Shown piece after piece: positions 63,811 through 64,000 of a stretch of DNA of 64,000 nucleotides (positions are counted from its first letter, which is position 1; each line of letters begins with the position of its first letter). The stretch is from Gordius sp. MW1. Lineage: Eukaryota; Nematomorpha; Gordioida; Gordea; Gordiidae. Position numbers and translations under genes: made by a program. The DNA lies in the NCBI GenBank assembly GCA_964036665.1, contig OZ038529.1:15322060-15386059 (forward strand), in the 5' to 3' direction. The notes beneath the pieces are model-generated. The model had not been told where the DNA came from and searched no databases. It was given only the letters and a program-made list of their open reading frames with translations.

Positions 63811-64000
63811 TTTTTCATGCTCTTTCACATAGAATCGAAAAAAATAAATATTTTTACCTCAAAATTTTTCACATATTTTTCTTTGAACCGTATTCATCCG
63901 ATGAAAGTGGTCGTTTTCAGACGTGGTTTCTATGATCCCAAGTAAAAATTTATCAGAATCTGAAAACTATTACTTTGAAATCATGATCGCATAGAGCCAT

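Larger units (their letters stand above)
1..64000. repeat. Satellite DNA array, ~344-bp monomer, ~186 head-to-tail copies
   Basis: The same roughly 344-bp unit recurs from the first to the last base with no interruption. The anchor ACTCACGTTGCG falls at 137, 481, 809, 1153, 1497, 1841, 2185, 2530 and 2865 and so on, giving spacings of 344, 328, 344, 344, 344, 344, 345 and 335. All copies read in the same direction. Copies differ by scattered substitutions and a few indels, mostly a few percent by eye. No unique sequence, transposon, gene or RNA gene separates them. Arrays of this length and unit size are typical of eukaryotic centromeric or pericentromeric heterochromatin; that location is inferred. 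The family is not one I recognise by name. Confidence 0.98.
47301..64000. repeat. Satellite domain C (AAGTGGTCG / AGAAGCAG subfamily)
   Basis: Monomers commonly carry TTTGCGGAAG, TTTTTTTACGCTC, AAGTGGTCGTTTTCAG, and a tail with ATCAGAAGCAGAAAAC and CGCCTAATGCATTTTTG. The loop variant CAACAAGCTAATCGC and GTCTATTGTC mark another recurrent monomer. TGAATAGTTCTGG is absent. The domain contains the 11-mer duplication at 47.7-57.0 kb and looser monomers from 57.0 to 64.0 kb. Confidence 0.65.

Noticed and set aside
1-64000. CRISPR-like repeat and spacer organisation
   Set aside because: The repeat unit is the full 344 bp with no unique spacers between conserved parts, and there are no cas genes. 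Conserved and variable parts of the monomer are still all homologous to each other.
1-64000. CENP-B box (TTCG-N4-A-N2-CGGG type) within the monomer
   Set aside because: I found no site with both the TTCG and CGGG halves at the right spacing. TTTTCGGGAGTC in some domain C monomers is only a partial resemblance.

Overview
The whole 64-kb window is one uninterrupted tandem satellite array. A single monomer of about 344 bp (usually 343-346, extremes about 328 and 405) repeats head to tail, always in the same orientation, roughly 186 times. Both edges cut through a monomer, so the array continues outside the window. I found no protein gene, RNA gene, transposon, CRISPR array or unique sequence. 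The 60-95 codon open frames on both strands are by-products of the monomer: the period of 344 is not a multiple of 3, and each frame closes inside its own repeat.

The organism is a eukaryote and the locus is probably centromeric or pericentromeric heterochromatin, which is an inference from array type only. A monomer tallied by eye is about 31% G+C, with 13 CpG against about 8 expected (ratio about 1.6). That argues against a heavily CpG-methylated germline such as that of vertebrates or most plants, and fits an insect, nematode or other invertebrate better. I do not recognise the satellite family and cannot name the species.

Each monomer has (i) a near-invariant dyad, GTTGCGAT-N11-ATCGCAAC; (ii) an A/T-rich middle with repeated A- and T-tracts and a small A/T hairpin; (iii) a second short dyad, TTCATC-C-GATGAA; and (iv) a variable tail of about 100 bp in three forms: alpha (GATGATAAAAAG ... 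AGTGCATTTTTG), beta (TATGATCCCAAG ... AGAGCAGTTTTC) and gamma (TATGATCCCAAG ... AGAGCCATTTTC, often followed by GCATCACG).

Layout. Domain A (1 to about 27.0 kb) mixes the three tail forms and contains local higher-order repeats (HORs): a 4-mer at 1-1.9 kb, four near-identical monomers at 6.7-8.1 kb, a duplicated 1,721-bp 5-mer at 8.4-11.9 kb, a 5,505-bp-offset copy (12.9-15.3 to 18.4-20.8 kb), a 4,128-bp-offset copy (16.7-17.5 to 20.8-21.7 kb) and a 687-bp dimer at 23.5-25.0 kb. Domain B (about 27.0-47.3 kb) is marked by TGAATAGTTCTGGCAGC and by GTATGCATCC in place of GTATTCATCC. It contains a roughly 7-kb segment present twice (27.55-34.3 and 38.15-45.26 kb) and, between and overlapping the copies, a 1,703-bp 5-mer HOR. 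Domain C (about 47.3-64 kb) is marked by AAGTGGTCG, AGAAGCAGAAAAC and TTTGCGGAAG. It contains an 11-mer duplication (offset about 3,788 bp) and, within it, an apparently identical 1,376-bp 4-mer tandem copy at 53.5-56.5 kb.

The picture is of an actively homogenising array shaped by repeated local unequal exchange and gene conversion, with no single fixed HOR. The points most worth a second look are the conserved dyad and its stem-preserving variants, the CpG excess, the nested recent duplications, and a conversion-like patch at 51.86-51.96 kb.
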